The notes under the pieces: generated by a model | Told to the model about the DNA's origin: nothing | Databases searched by the model: none | What the model saw: only the letters and a program-made list of their open reading frames with translations | Part shown: piece by piece, positions 16,654 to 26,900 of the stretch | How the letters are laid out: every line of letters begins with the position of its first letter | Numbering within the stretch: position 1 is the stretch's first letter | Program-made: the position numbers and the translations under genes | Assembly: GCA_903857865.1 (NCBI GenBank) | Contig: CAIOGO010000005.1 | Location: forward strand, 1-31,594 | DNA: 31,594 nt | Reading direction: 5' to 3' | Source of the DNA: an uncultured bacterium | GTDB taxonomy: Bacteria; Bipolaricaulota; Bipolaricaulia; UBA7950; UBA9294

Positions 16654-17769
16654 CTAGAGCTTATCGATTCCCTCGAACCCGAGGCGCACTGGCGTCTCGC
16701 GGCCGAAGATCTTGACCATGACCGTGACTTCCTCGGCGTCCTTGTCGATTTCCTTCACTTCGCCGGTGAAGTCCGCGAACGGCCCGTCGACAATCTCCAC
16801 CACTTCGCCCACGGTGAAGTCGACTTCCACTCGCGGCTCCCCCGACGCGGCAGGTGTCGCCGTCGCGACCGGCACGGCGAGCAGTCCCGCCTTCCGCCGG
16901 ATCAGCTTCATTTCGGGGCCCTCGATCGGCATGGGCTTGAACCGTGATCCTACATAACGCACGGCTCCCTTGATGCCGTCGATCAGCTCCATCATCTGCT
17001 CGTCATCAAGTCCCAACCGGCAGAACACGTACCCCGGAAACAGCCGCCGTTTCTCGATCCGCTGGATCGTCACGGCGCGCTTGTCCTTGTACTCCTTGAC
17101 CTTGAGGAGACCGGACGCACGACTAGCGATGTGATCCTCTTCCTCGTACAGATCTCCCTGGCTGAGCGTCATTCCCTTGCGCATCCGGACGGCGCACTTG
17201 TCCAGGATGATCTTCTTCTTCTCCTTCCCACCTGGGAGTTCGAAGGTCACTCGCCGCACCTTGTCGCGGACCACGACGGTGCCGCGATTCGCCACCATGT
17301 ACTTCTCATCGCTGTCCGACGTCAACGGCACGCCGTTGCGGATCTTCTCCCCAAGGCGGATGTCGCGGCGCACGCGTTTGTCCGCCGGAATGTAGTGTGT
17401 CTCCTCGTTGCGGTTGGTCAACTCCACCACGACGCGCTGAAGCACCTCGATATCTGTCACCTTGCCGTCTTCCTCCATGTGCCGAGGAGCCTTCCTGGCC
17501 AGGATGTCGCCACGCGCCGTTCGCACGTTAGGCTTGGCAACGAGGTCATACTCATAGGGAACTCGATACTCCGTCGTCGCTCCGCGGCGGCTGCGGGACG
17601 TGATCACTTCCTCGACAGGGACCAGGAAGAAGGTCTCCTCTCCGTCGATCTGGAAGCTCTCGACGGCCTTCTCCCACTCCCGTCTCCTCACGCGCTCGTT
17701 CAGGTCCTCTTTGACCTTCAGCTCAGAGCCAGCGTAGGTCTGGATCGCGTACCATTTCTTTAGCCGCAT
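16654..17769 (-). CDS. nusG: Transcription termination/antitermination factor NusG with a large internal insertion
   Basis: A 371-aa NusG, about twice the usual 175-200 aa. The NGN domain starts [12 protein letters not shown], is interrupted after V-P-V-E-E-V-I-T (near residue 60) and resumes at [12 protein letters not shown] (near 241). The insertion of about 175 residues is rich in Lys, Arg, Glu and valine strands, with R-G-D-I-L-A-R and G-T-V-V-V-R-D-K segments. The C-terminal KOW domain is normal ([17 protein letters not shown]), separated by an Ala/Thr-rich linker (300-312). Thermotoga maritima NusG carries an insertion of similar size and place. The protein binds RNAP and links it to Rho or the ribosome; the role of the insertion is uncertain. 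Confidence 0.96.
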   Translation of the reverse strand: MRLKKWYAIQTYAGSELKVKEDLNERVRRREWEKAVESFQIDGEETFFLVPVEEVITSRSRRGATTEYRVPYEYDLVAKPNVRTARGDILARKAPRHMEEDGKVTDIEVLQRVVVELTNRNEETHYIPADKRVRRDIRLGEKIRNGVPLTSDSDEKYMVANRGTVVVRDKVRRVTFELPGGKEKKKIILDKCAVRMRKGMTLSQGDLYEEEDHIASRASGLLKVKEYKDKRAVTIQRIEKRRLFPGYVFCRLGLDDEQMMELIDGIKGAVRYVGSRFKPMPIEGPEMKLIRRKAGLLAVPVATATPAASGEPRVEVDFTVGEVVEIVDGPFADFTGEVKEIDKDAEEVTVMVKIFGRETPVRLGFEGIDKL

Positions 17770-17782
17770 GATGTCCTTGTCG

Positions 17783-17980
17783 TTACGCGGTTCGCGCGCC
17801 GACGATCAGCCTCAAGACGAACGCCACGATGCCGTCGATGCCCCAGATGTACAGCGTGAGGATCACGGTCATGAGCAGAATGAGCACCGTCAGAGAGATG
17901 ACCTCGGCTCTCGTCGGCCACGTCACGCGCGCGGTCTCCGCTCGCACGCTCTTGAGGTAGTTCACAATGCGCTCGATCAT
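17783..17980 (-). CDS. secE: Protein translocase subunit SecE
   Basis: A 65-aa single-span SecE. An amphipathic N-terminal helix (I-V-N-Y-L-K-S-V-R-A-E) leads to the conserved T-W-P-T-R-A-E-V hinge, then one transmembrane segment (L-T-V-L-I-L-L-M-T-V-I-L-T-L-Y-I-W). It stabilises SecY in the inner membrane. The second ATG (17978-17980) is preferred because GAGGAG lies 6 nt before it; the first ATG (17986) directly touches that site. It sits in the usual position before nusG. Confidence 0.93.
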   Translation of the reverse strand: MIERIVNYLKSVRAETARVTWPTRAEVISLTVLILLMTVILTLYIWGIDGIVAFVLRLIVGARTA

Positions 17981-18009
17981 CCGCATCTCCTCGCTCTAGG
18001 ATCCACTTG

Positions 18010-18082
18010 CAGGCCCGGGAGGGGTCGAACCCCCAGCCTTCCGATTTGGAGTCGGATGCTCTGCCAGTTGAGCTACGGGCCT
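18010..18082 (-). tRNA. tRNA-Trp (anticodon CCA)
   Basis: A 73-nt cloverleaf on the - strand: acceptor AGGCCCG/CGGGCCT with discriminator G, D-arm AGCTCAACTGGCAGAGC, anticodon stem TCCGA/TCGGA with loop CTCCAAA (anticodon CCA), and T-arm GGGGGTTCGACCCCTCC. The CCA end is not encoded. Its place between rpmG and secE is a common bacterial arrangement. Confidence 0.97.
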
Positions 18083-18103
18083 GTGTCCAGGTCAGCCTTG
18101 CGG

Positions 18104-18268
18104 CTAGACCTCCTTGTGCACCGTGTGCTTGCGGTCCCACTTGCAGTACTTGTTCAACAGGAGCTTGCCCTGGGACGTCGCCTTGTTCTTCTTCGTGTGG
18201 TAGTTCCTTCGTCCACACTCGGGGCACGCGAGAGTTACGTGGACGACCGCTTCGCCTTTCTTTGCCAT
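18104..18268 (-). CDS. rpmG: 50S ribosomal protein L33
   Basis: A 54-aa protein read directly from the - strand. It has the L33 pattern C-P-E-C near residue 15, R-R-N-Y-H-T-K-K-N-K, L-L-L-N-K-Y-C and K-H-T-V-H-K-E at the end. Zinc-binding L33 proteins normally end Y-C-P-x-C-R-K-H-T; here the segment is Y-C-K-W-D-R-K-H-T, so three Cys remain and Asp stands where the fourth ligand is expected. It lies between tuf and tRNA-Trp, its usual neighbours. Confidence 0.95.
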   Translation of the reverse strand: MAKKGEAVVHVTLACPECGRRNYHTKKNKATSQGKLLLNKYCKWDRKHTVHKEV

Positions 18269-18284
18269 GCGACAGTCCTCTCAG

Positions 18285-19496
<1,212 letters not shown>

Positions 19497-19572
19497 TCGC
19501 CAGACCTCCTTGCCGATCGTCTGTTCGACGTTCCTGCATTGCCAAAATGAAAAAGCGCCCGCCGCGAGCGTG

Positions 19573-19645
19573 AGCCCGCGATCGGAGTCGAACCGATGAC
19601 CTCCCCCTTACCAAGGGGGTGCTCTACCTACTGAGCTACACGGGC
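19573..19645 (-). tRNA. tRNA-Thr (anticodon GGT)
   Basis: A 73-nt cloverleaf: acceptor GCCCGTG/CGCGGGC with discriminator T, D-arm AGCTCAGTAGGTAGAGC, anticodon stem CCCCC/GGGGG with loop TTGGTAA, and T-arm ATCGGTTCGACTCCGAT. No CCA is encoded. It is the last tRNA before tuf, matching the place of thrT before tufB in E. coli. Confidence 0.97.
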
Positions 19646-19699
19646 GTTTCGAACTCCGCCGCGCGCGGAGTGTAACCGCAACGTTACCGCTCTTCCAAG

Positions 19700-19781
19700 T
19701 GGAGGGGGAGGGATTCGAACCCCCGTAGGCAACGCCAACGGATTTACAGTCCGCCCCGTTTGGCCGCTTCGGTACCCCTCC
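19700..19781 (-). tRNA. tRNA-Tyr (anticodon GTA)
   Basis: An 82-nt class II tRNA: acceptor GGAGGGG/CCCCTCC with discriminator A, anticodon stem GCGGA/TCCGT with loop CTGTAAA, a long variable arm (TGGCGTTGCCTAC region) and T-loop GGTTCGAATCC. No CCA is encoded. Confidence 0.97.
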
Positions 19782-19796
19782 GAGTGAACCAGCAAG

Positions 19797-19869
19797 AGCC
19801 AGCGGCCAGAATCGAACTGGCAACCTACTGATTACAAGTCAGTTGCTCTTCCGATTGAGCTACGCTGGC
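19797..19869 (-). tRNA. tRNA-Thr (anticodon TGT)
   Basis: A 73-nt cloverleaf: acceptor GCCAGCG/CGCTGGC with discriminator T, D-arm AGCTCAATCGGAAGAGC, anticodon stem ACTGA/TCAGT with loop CTTGTAA, and T-arm GCCAGTTCGATTCTGGC. It is the first gene after the strong promoter at 19890-19918. Confidence 0.97.
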
Positions 19870-19889
19870 GGCTCGCCCGAACGGCGCGG

Positions 19890-19918
19890 ATTGTACAGAA
19901 CCCGTTTTGAGACGTCAA
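19890..19918 (-). promoter_or_regulatory. Strong promoter of the tRNA-tuf-rpoB array
   Basis: On the - strand TTGACG (19913-19918), exactly 17 bp, then TACAAT (19890-19895). Transcription should start near 19883, about 14 nt before tRNA-Thr(TGT). It is the best promoter in the window and the only clear one seen for the 12-kb - strand array. Confidence 0.8.
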
Positions 19919-19920
19919 GA

Positions 19921-20586
19921 GCTAGTCCACGCCTACGCCAAGCAAGTTCCACGGCCCTAGTGTACGCACAGATGGCAAACGCCCGCCAGGACTTCGGGAA
20001 ACGAGTCAAATGACGGTAACGCTGGGCTCCGCTGATGCGATGGCCACTCTGGTTTCGCGATGGCAGCTGCTGCTCTTAGGGGGAGCAATCCACTTCCCAA
20101 CCGACGACCCTCTTGCTGAGGCCATGGCCACCAAGTTGGAGGGGTTCGAGATCCGCCGAACCGAAGCAGCAGAGGTCACGTGGCTCGAAGGTAGGCGAGC
20201 AAGCGACAAATCGCGTCCCCGGAGTCCGTCAACCGACATGCTTAGGGCCGAGTCCCATGGCCCCCTGCAGAAGCCAACCAGGACGCCCCCGAGTTCTCGA
20301 CGCAACAGGCGCGAGAACTCGCAAGCTGCTGAGCATCGCGGACCGCTCAGCAGCCCTTCTCCCCTAGCTACTCGGCAGGCCGGCTGCCGAGTAGCCATCG
20401 TTGAGGCGCTCCGCCAGCTCATGGCGCCGTCCGCTCCCGGCCGCCACCCGATCGGGTTCACGCCGCCGGCTGAGGAATCCGAGATCGACAGCACGTAGGC
20501 GGCAGCCAAATCGACGATTCCGCGCCATGGACTGCGGACGCAGTTCCTACAGGCTACGCGCGGCTCTTTTCGCAGTTTCCGCCCAT
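19921..20586 (+). other. Gene-poor junction; possible decayed phage-type reading frame
   Basis: No convincing intact gene was found. One + strand frame (20010-20498) starts with a protein-like stretch of about 50 residues, including G-G-A-I-H-F-P-T-D-D-P-L-A-E-A-M and L-E-G-F-E-I-R-R-T-E-A, loosely like the C-terminal part of phage terminase large subunits. It then degenerates into Ser/Arg/Pro-rich translation that runs through three perfect stem-loops, as real coding sequence rarely does. A similar-length frame exists on the other strand and looks like its shadow. This is probably the edge of the island and may hold a prophage remnant; evidence for the latter is weak. Confidence 0.3.
20290..20395. 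other. Three tandem perfect stem-loops (possible structured RNA or recombination/replication site)
   Basis: H1 has a 10-bp stem CGAGTTCTCG/CGAGAACTCG (20290-20299, 20312-20321) with a 12-nt loop. H2 has a 10-bp stem GCTGCTGAGC/GCTCAGCAGC (20325-20334, 20345-20354) with a 10-nt loop. H3 has a 12-bp stem GCTACTCGGCAG/CTGCCGAGTAGC (20367-20378, 20384-20395) with loop GCCGG. All are perfect, have different sequences, and follow each other with spacers of 3 and 12 nt. No T-run follows, so they are not simple terminators. Because stems are DNA palindromes the strand is undetermined. Confidence 0.75.
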
Positions 20587-20615
20587 TTGGATTCGACCTA
20601 CGCCTACGCTAGAAT
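20587..20615 (+). promoter_or_regulatory. Promoter of the restriction-type operon
   Basis: TTGGAT (20587-20592), 17 bp, TAGAAT (20610-20615), predicting a start near 20622. The -10 lies in the loop of a small inverted repeat, CTACGC (20604-20609) with GCGTAG (20617-20622), which could be an operator. The helicase ATG is at 20664. Confidence 0.55.
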
Positions 20616-20663
20616 CGCGTAGATCCGTTTGGAGGCAGAGACGACGTCGGACACACGCCGGCC

Positions 20664-23600
20664 ATGAGCACCGATCGAACATTCTTCACGAACGAGCCCA
20701 ACGCGACTCTTCTTGATCGGTTCACGTCAACGCTCCGAGACACGCAGTTCTTTGATGTGCTCGTCGGCTACTTCCGGACTACGGGCTTCTTCCGCCTGCA
20801 CGAAGCTCTCGAGTCAGTAGACAAGATAAGGATACTTGTCGGGATCGCCGTCGATCAATCGACCGTTGAAATCCTCGACACAGTGGACATGCGCCAGCGT
20901 CTCGACTTCGAGTCGCACGGGAACACCCAACGAAGCTTCTCCGAAGCCACCCGAGACGAGCTGGATGGTTCGGACGACACCTATGACGTGGAACGAGGAG
21001 TGCGAGCCTTCATCGAGTACCTGACTCAGCCCTGTGCTGACCCGGAGGCGGACAGGGCAAGAGGCGGGAACGGCCTGAAGCTGGAGATCCGCGCGTATCC
21101 CAGCCCCAACCTGCATGCGAAAGTGTACATCAGCCGCTATCGCGTCGAGGACCGCGACTTCGGCTGCGTCGTGACGGGGTCCAGCAATTTCAGTGAAAGC
21201 GGGCTTGTCGCGAACCGAGAGTTCAACGTCGAGCTCAAGGACAAGGCAGATGTTGAGTTCGCTCTGTCCCAGTTCGAAGCCCTCTGGTGCGATGGTGTCG
21301 ATGTCTCCAGGACGTATGCCGACACCGTCCGCCGGCAGACGTGGCTCAATGACGAGATCACTCCCTACGAACTCTACCTGAAGATGCTGTACGAGTACCT
21401 GAAGGAGGACATCAACCTGGACCAGGAGGAAGAACCGCACCTGCCCCCTGGGTTCCTGCACCTTGAGTACCAGAAGCAGGCGGTCGTCGCCGCGCGCAAG
21501 ATGCTCGAGGCATACAACGGCATCTTCCTTGCTGACGTGGTCGGGCTCGGCAAGACGTTCATCGCAGCACTTCTCGCCCAACAGCTGCCTGGAGGCAAGC
21601 TAGTCCTCTGCCCACCTGTACTCAAGGAGTACTGGGAGCAGACGTTCTTTGACTTCAGCGTTCGCAGCTTTCGAGTTGAATCAATCGGGAAGCTGGACCA
21701 CATCCTGCGTGAGGGTGCGGACAGGTACGACTACGTGTTCATCGACGAGGCACATCGGTTCCGCAACGAGTACACGCAGGGGTTTGAGCGCCTCCACGAG
21801 ATCTGCTTCGGCAAGAAAGTCGTTCTGGTCTCCGCTACCCCGCTCAACAACACCTTCGAGGACATCTTCAGCCAGCTGAAGCTCTTCCAGGTGCCACGGC
21901 AGTCTACGCTTCCCGGTGTCCCGGACCTGGAGGCGTTCTTCAAGAGGCTGAGCGAGCCGCTCCGCGGTCTGCGCAGATCAGATCCGGAATACGGCCTGCG
22001 GATCAAGGAGGGCTCAAAGGAGATCCGTGAGAGGGTACTTTCCCACGTCATGGTGCGTCGGACGCGGACCGAGATCATGCGCTACTACAAGGACGACATT
22101 GAGCAGCGCGGCCTCGCTTTCCCCTTGGTCGAAGAACCCAGGAGGATCGTCTACCGATTCGACCGCAAACTGGACGAGATCTTCACCAGGACAATAGAGC
22201 TGCTAAAGGTGTTCCGCTATGCGCGGTACACGCCGCTCCTCTACCTCAAGGCCGGAGTGACAGCGCTCGAAGAGCAGAGCCAGCGGAACGTCGGCGGATT
22301 CATGAAAGGTGTGCTTGTCAAGCGCTTGGAGAGCAGCTTCTTCGCATTCCGCCGATCTCTCGGCCGCTTCATCGACTCGTACGAACAGTTCCTCGCAATG
22401 CTCGATCATGGCACGGTCCTGATTAGCAAGCGGGTCAACGTGTACGACCTTCTTGAGGAGGACGATGAGTTGCGCATTCGGGAGCTGGTTGAGCAGGAGA
22501 GGGTTGCCAGCTACTCGAGCGACGACTTCCGGCCGCAACTCAAAGAGGATCTGAAAGCCGACCTCTCTCTCCTGCGGGAGATCGTCGCAATGTGGGAGGA
22601 CGTGACCGCCGACCCGAAACTCGACGCACTCATTGACCGGCTCAAGACCGATCGAGAGCTCAGAAACCACCCACTGATTGTGTTCACCGAATCCAAGGAG
22701 ACCGGCGAGCACCTACTCAAGCACCTGGAGAAGGCATTCCCCGGCAAGGCGCTGTTCTACTCCAGCCAAGGTGGGGTGCATGCGGGCGAGACAATCTCCG
22801 TCCCCCGTTCAAGGGAGATTATCCGAGCCAACTTCGATCCCACGAGCCGAGAGCAGGCGAGCGACATCAAGATCCTGGTGAGCACGGATGTGCTTGCCGA
22901 AGGTATGAACCTGCACAAGGCGAATGCCGTGGTCAACTACGACTTGCCCTGGAATCCGACCAAGGTGCTCCAGCGTGTGGGACGCGTGAATCGCGTTGGC
23001 AGCAAGCATGCCGGGATTCTTGTCTACAACTTCTTCCCTACCGATCAGTCGGAGGAGCAGATCGGCCTCGAGGCGTGCATCAAGAACAAGATCCAAGCAT
23101 TCCACGATACCCTTGGGGAAGACGCGAAGTACCTGACAGAAGAGGAGATCATCTCGACGCACGAGCTGTTTGGGGAGACCGTCTACAAGCGTCTGTCGAG
23201 CAAGAAGACCTACGAGGGCGATGAGGATGAGGAGCCGGCCTCTGCACTGGAGTACCTGATGCTCCTTCGGAGACTCCGCGACGATGAGCCCGAGCTGTTC
23301 CAATGCATCAAGCAGCTGCCCCGGAAGGCACGGACGGCGAAGCCGGTCGAGGGGAGGCAGGATCGGCTCATCACTTTCTTCCGGAAGGGGAGGCTCGAGA
23401 AGTTCTACGTGTCGGCTGCGGAAGGGACGACCGAGCTTACCTTCCTGGAAGCGGCGAGGGCATTCGAATGCGAGAAGGGCCAGAAGCGGGCCGCCCTCCC
23501 TCGGGCGTTCTACGACCGCCTGTCGGAAAGCAAGGCGGCGTTCATGAGCTCCACATCGCAGCAGACCGAGTTGGAGTACCCGAAACACGACTCTCGCTCC

Positions 23601-23915
23601 AACGAGGCATACATCAGCCGCAGACTTCGGACGGCGGAGTTCGCCAATCACCCGGCGCTGGCCGACGAGGACGAGGATTTCGTTCAGCGTGTTCTCACGG
23701 CACTAGAGGCCGGTATCATCCCGCGGAATGCCGCCCGGAGGATCAAGCGCGCGATCGAGAGGGAAGTGAGCCCACTGAAGGTGATCGTCACCCTGCGGAA
23801 TGAAATACCCGGGACGCTCCTGCAACAGGGAGCTCAGCCTTCTCACATCCCACTTGGCCGCCGCGAGGTCATCTTGTCGGAGTACCTTGTAGGAGGAACC
23901 GAGCGTGGATCGTGA
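20664..23915 (+). CDS. PLD-nuclease domain/SNF2-like helicase of a restriction-type defence operon
   Basis: A 1083-aa protein. The N-terminal third is a phospholipase D-superfamily nuclease-like domain: P-N-L-H151-A-K153-V-Y, then T-G-S-S-N175-F-S-E-S-G-L, the HxK...N pattern of PLD nucleases such as BfiI relatives. A superfamily 2 helicase follows: L-A-D-V-V-G-L-G-K-T (Walker A, near 289-298), D361-E-A-H (Walker B), S-A-T-P-L-N-N (390-396), and C-terminal motifs S-T-D-V-L-A-E-G-M-N-L (from about 739) and Q-R-V-G-R-V-N-R (about 770-777). The order and the D-V-V-G-L-G-K-T/DEAH pair are SNF2/Swi2-like. It overlaps the downstream methyltransferase gene by 11 bp, so the two are co-translated. Likely role: ATP-driven DNA translocation and cleavage of unmodified invader DNA (inferred). 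The ATG has only a distant GGAGG. Confidence 0.88.
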   Translation: MSTDRTFFTNEPNATLLDRFTSTLRDTQFFDVLVGYFRTTGFFRLHEALESVDKIRILVGIAVDQSTVEILDTVDMRQRLDFESHGNTQRSFSEATRDELDGSDDTYDVERGVRAFIEYLTQPCADPEADRARGGNGLKLEIRAYPSPNLHAKVYISRYRVEDRDFGCVVTGSSNFSESGLVANREFNVELKDKADVEFALSQFEALWCDGVDVSRTYADTVRRQTWLNDEITPYELYLKMLYEYLKEDINLDQEEEPHLPPGFLHLEYQKQAVVAARKMLEAYNGIFLADVVGLGKTFIAALLAQQLPGGKLVLCPPVLKEYWEQTFFDFSVRSFRVESIGKLDHILREGADRYDYVFIDEAHRFRNEYTQGFERLHEICFGKKVVLVSATPLNNTFEDIFSQLKLFQVPRQSTLPGVPDLEAFFKRLSEPLRGLRRSDPEYGLRIKEGSKEIRERVLSHVMVRRTRTEIMRYYKDDIEQRGLAFPLVEEPRRIVYRFDRKLDEIFTRTIELLKVFRYARYTPLLYLKAGVTALEEQSQRNVGGFMKGVLVKRLESSFFAFRRSLGRFIDSYEQFLAMLDHGTVLISKRVNVYDLLEEDDELRIRELVEQERVASYSSDDFRPQLKEDLKADLSLLREIVAMWEDVTADPKLDALIDRLKTDRELRNHPLIVFTESKETGEHLLKHLEKAFPGKALFYSSQGGVHAGETISVPRSREIIRANFDPTSREQASDIKILVSTDVLAEGMNLHKANAVVNYDLPWNPTKVLQRVGRVNRVGSKHAGILVYNFFPTDQSEEQIGLEACIKNKIQAFHDTLGEDAKYLTEEEIISTHELFGETVYKRLSSKKTYEGDEDEEPASALEYLMLLRRLRDDEPELFQCIKQLPRKARTAKPVEGRQDRLITFFRKGRLEKFYVSAAEGTTELTFLEAARAFECEKGQKRAALPRAFYDRLSESKAAFMSSTSQQTELEYPKHDSRSNEAYISRRLRTAEFANHPALADEDEDFVQRVLTALEAGIIPRNAARRIKRAIEREVSPLKVIVTLRNEIPGTLLQQGAQPSHIPLGRREVILSEYLVGGTERGS

Positions 23916-26900
23916 GAGCGCCCGAAGGATCATCGAGTCGTGCCTCGCGCAGCCATTCGCAGAGGATCGCTTTCGCCTCCTTGCAGTCAACCTCCTAGAG
24001 GGGATCGACGAAGACAAGGAGTTCAACTGGGTTTCCGGCCAATACATCCGGGACGCGTTCAAGGATCACGTCCGCAAGTACCGCCGCCTCGGCACATACA
24101 CAGATCCGGATGGGCGAACGCTCGATGTCCTTGTCGTTCACCTCAAGAACCCATGGGCGCTTGAGAGGTCCCGAGCCACCCAGCGCAACTTCGTGGCTGA
24201 ATACTTGAGGCAGCGCGGGGAGAAGGACGCGGCGCTCATTGCGTACCACGTTGATGATCCCGCGAACTGGCGCTTCTCGTTTGTCAGAATGCAGTACCGC
24301 GAGGAAGTCACGGAGGACGGCCGGGTCAAGGTGAAGGAGGAGTTCACGCCTTCGCGGCGGTACTCGTTCCTCGTTGGCCAGAATGAGCCGAGTCACACTG
24401 CACGGCAGCAGCTTGTCCCGCTGCTTGAAGAGGTCGAGACGCCCACGCTCGACGAGATCGAGCGGACCTTCAGCGTCGAGCGGGTCACGAAGGAGTTCTA
24501 CACCGACTATCGTGGTCTCTTCGAGAAGGCGCGCGCGGCGCTCGATTCGATCGTTGAGAAGAACAAGCGAGTGCGTGACGAATTCGCCAGGCAGTCGATC
24601 GATCCAGCGAACTTCGCGAAAAAGCTCCTTGGTCAGATCGTCTTCCTGTACTTCCTCCAGAAGAAAGGGTGGCTGGGTGTAGGACGCGACGAGGCCGGCG
24701 ACTTCCGGGCCTGGGGACAGGGGCCCAGGGACTTCCTCCGCAGGCTGTACGAGAAGCAGTTCGGTGGGTACAGGAGCTTCTTCGACGAGATCCTTGAGCC
24801 CCTCTTCTACGAAGCACTCGCGACCGAACGGCCGGATGACGTCTATACGCGCTTCAGCTGCCGCATCCCGTTTCTCAACGGCGGCCTCTTCGAGCCTTTG
24901 AATGACTACAACTGGCGCGAGGTTGACATCCACATTCCGAACGACCTGATCGCTGAAGTGCTCGGCACGTTCGACCGATACAACTTCACCGTCCGCGAGG
25001 ACGATCCGCTAGATCGGGAAGTTGCCGTGGACCCCGAGATGTTAGGGAAGGTCTTCGAGAACCTGCTCCCGGAGAACCTGAGGAAGGGCAAGGGCTCGTA
25101 CTACACGCCGCGGAACGTTGTCCACTTCATGTGCCAGGAGAGCCTCATCAACTACCTCGATGGAGCTGTCAACCGTGAGGCTGTCTCTCTCCTGCCAGGC
25201 CATGGGCAGCAACGCCTTATCGCTACGGGAGAAGCGGAGCAGATGGCACTCGGGAGTGGGGGATCTCTAGTTCCGCGGGCGGATCTTGAGGAGTTCATCC
25301 GCCGCGGCGAGTTCTCGCAGGAAATGGATGCAGCAAAGGTCGGGGGAACGAAGAGCTACAAGTACCGGTTGCCAGAGGCCATTCGCACACACGCCCAGGA
25401 ACTAGACCAGGAGCTCTCAGCCATCAGAGTCTGTGACCCCGCGGTAGGATCCGGAGCCTTCCTGGTTCGGATGATGCACGAGATCGTGAAGGCCAGGGCG
25501 ACTCTCGCGACGTACGTCACCGGAAAGTCTCCCGGGAGCCCATACGAGCTGAAGCGGGCCTGCATCCAGAACTGCCTGTACGGCGTCGACATCGATCCAG
25601 GTGCGGTTGATATTGCGAAACTCCGTCTCTGGCTCTCGCTTGTTGTGGATGAGGAGGAGTACAAGTCAATCCATCCGCTTCCGAACCTCGACTATAAGGT
25701 GATGCAGGGGAACAGCCTGTTCGAGGACTTCCATGGGATAAGTCTCTTGCCCGATCAGGGAGAGAGAAGCGGGACTCTGCTCAGGCGCGACAGAGGTCTC
25801 GTCGAGCGCATCGCGAAGCTCCACAAGACCCAAGCCGAGTACTTCGACGCGAACCACCCCGGCGAGAAAAGGAAGCTTAGGGCCGACGTGGAGGACTCGA
25901 TCCTCGAGGTGTTTGCCTACGCGATTGAGAGGCAGAGTCGCGATTACCTCGAAGCGAAAGTTCAAGTCGAGAGGAAGGGAAAGGGGATCCCCCAAGCCTC
26001 GCGAGAGAAATACATCGCTGAGGAACTCACGAAGCTCCAGGGTCGCTTGGGGTGCGCCCCAGATGAGCTTCGCGCCGAGCTCCGCGAACTTACGCATGGC
26101 AACGTCCCCCGCGACTTCTTCCCGTGGCGGCTCTACTTCGCTGATGTATTCGAGACGGGTGGGTTCGACGTGGTGATCGCCAATCCACCGTATGGGATCG
26201 ACGAGCCTGCAGCAGTGCGGGACCGTTTCTTTCCAGAATGCGCGGGCGGGCAACAGAACGCTGATTCCTATGCACTCTTCATTGCGATGGCCCTCGACCT
26301 GCTCGGTCCGAACGGCAACATATCTTTCGTCGTGTCAGATACGTGGCGCACGCTAGGTTCGCACCTGCCGCTTCGCCGTCTACTTCTCAGCCGCTCCAGA
26401 CTCTGCTCCGTTCTTTCCCTGCCCCCTTGGGTTTTCGGAGCGACCGTCAACACATGCGTGTTGAATGCTGTCCATGCTCCCGGTACGGAACGCGCTCGTG
26501 AGCGCAACGCGAATCTGGTGAAGGTCTGCGACTTCTCCCAGTTGCCCGAATCAAACAAGGATCTGACGACTCAGGTTCTTCGGCAGTGGGACGATGACGC
26601 GAAGCTCAACGTCCAGGCGGGGGGCTGGCGCATTGTCGAGGCGCCCTGTATCGCAACAGCGGGCACTTCCGACGTCCCGGTCGCTCGCTATTCGTATCGA
26701 CAGGAGCAGATCGAGGAGTACTCTCGCGCGGCGATCTTCATCGCAAGCCCTGTGCTGCACTGGGTGATGGCAGACCAGGGTACGCGCGTGCGGCATGAGC
26801 ACATCGCGATGTCTCAGGGCCAACCGATCTGCGCGCGAGTGCAGAAGCGTGGCGGCACCGAGGTAGCGCTCGTAAACCTCGAGCAGATCGCTGAAGTGAA

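Noticed and set aside
20006-20509. 167-aa frame on the - strand in the island edge
   Set aside because: It mirrors the + strand frame, has no recognisable motif or ribosome site, and reads through three perfect stem-loops.
19797-20663. tRNA-based attachment site for the island
   Set aside because: I found no second copy of a tRNA 3' end in the right part of the window; the distal end may lie outside it, so this is untested rather than supported.
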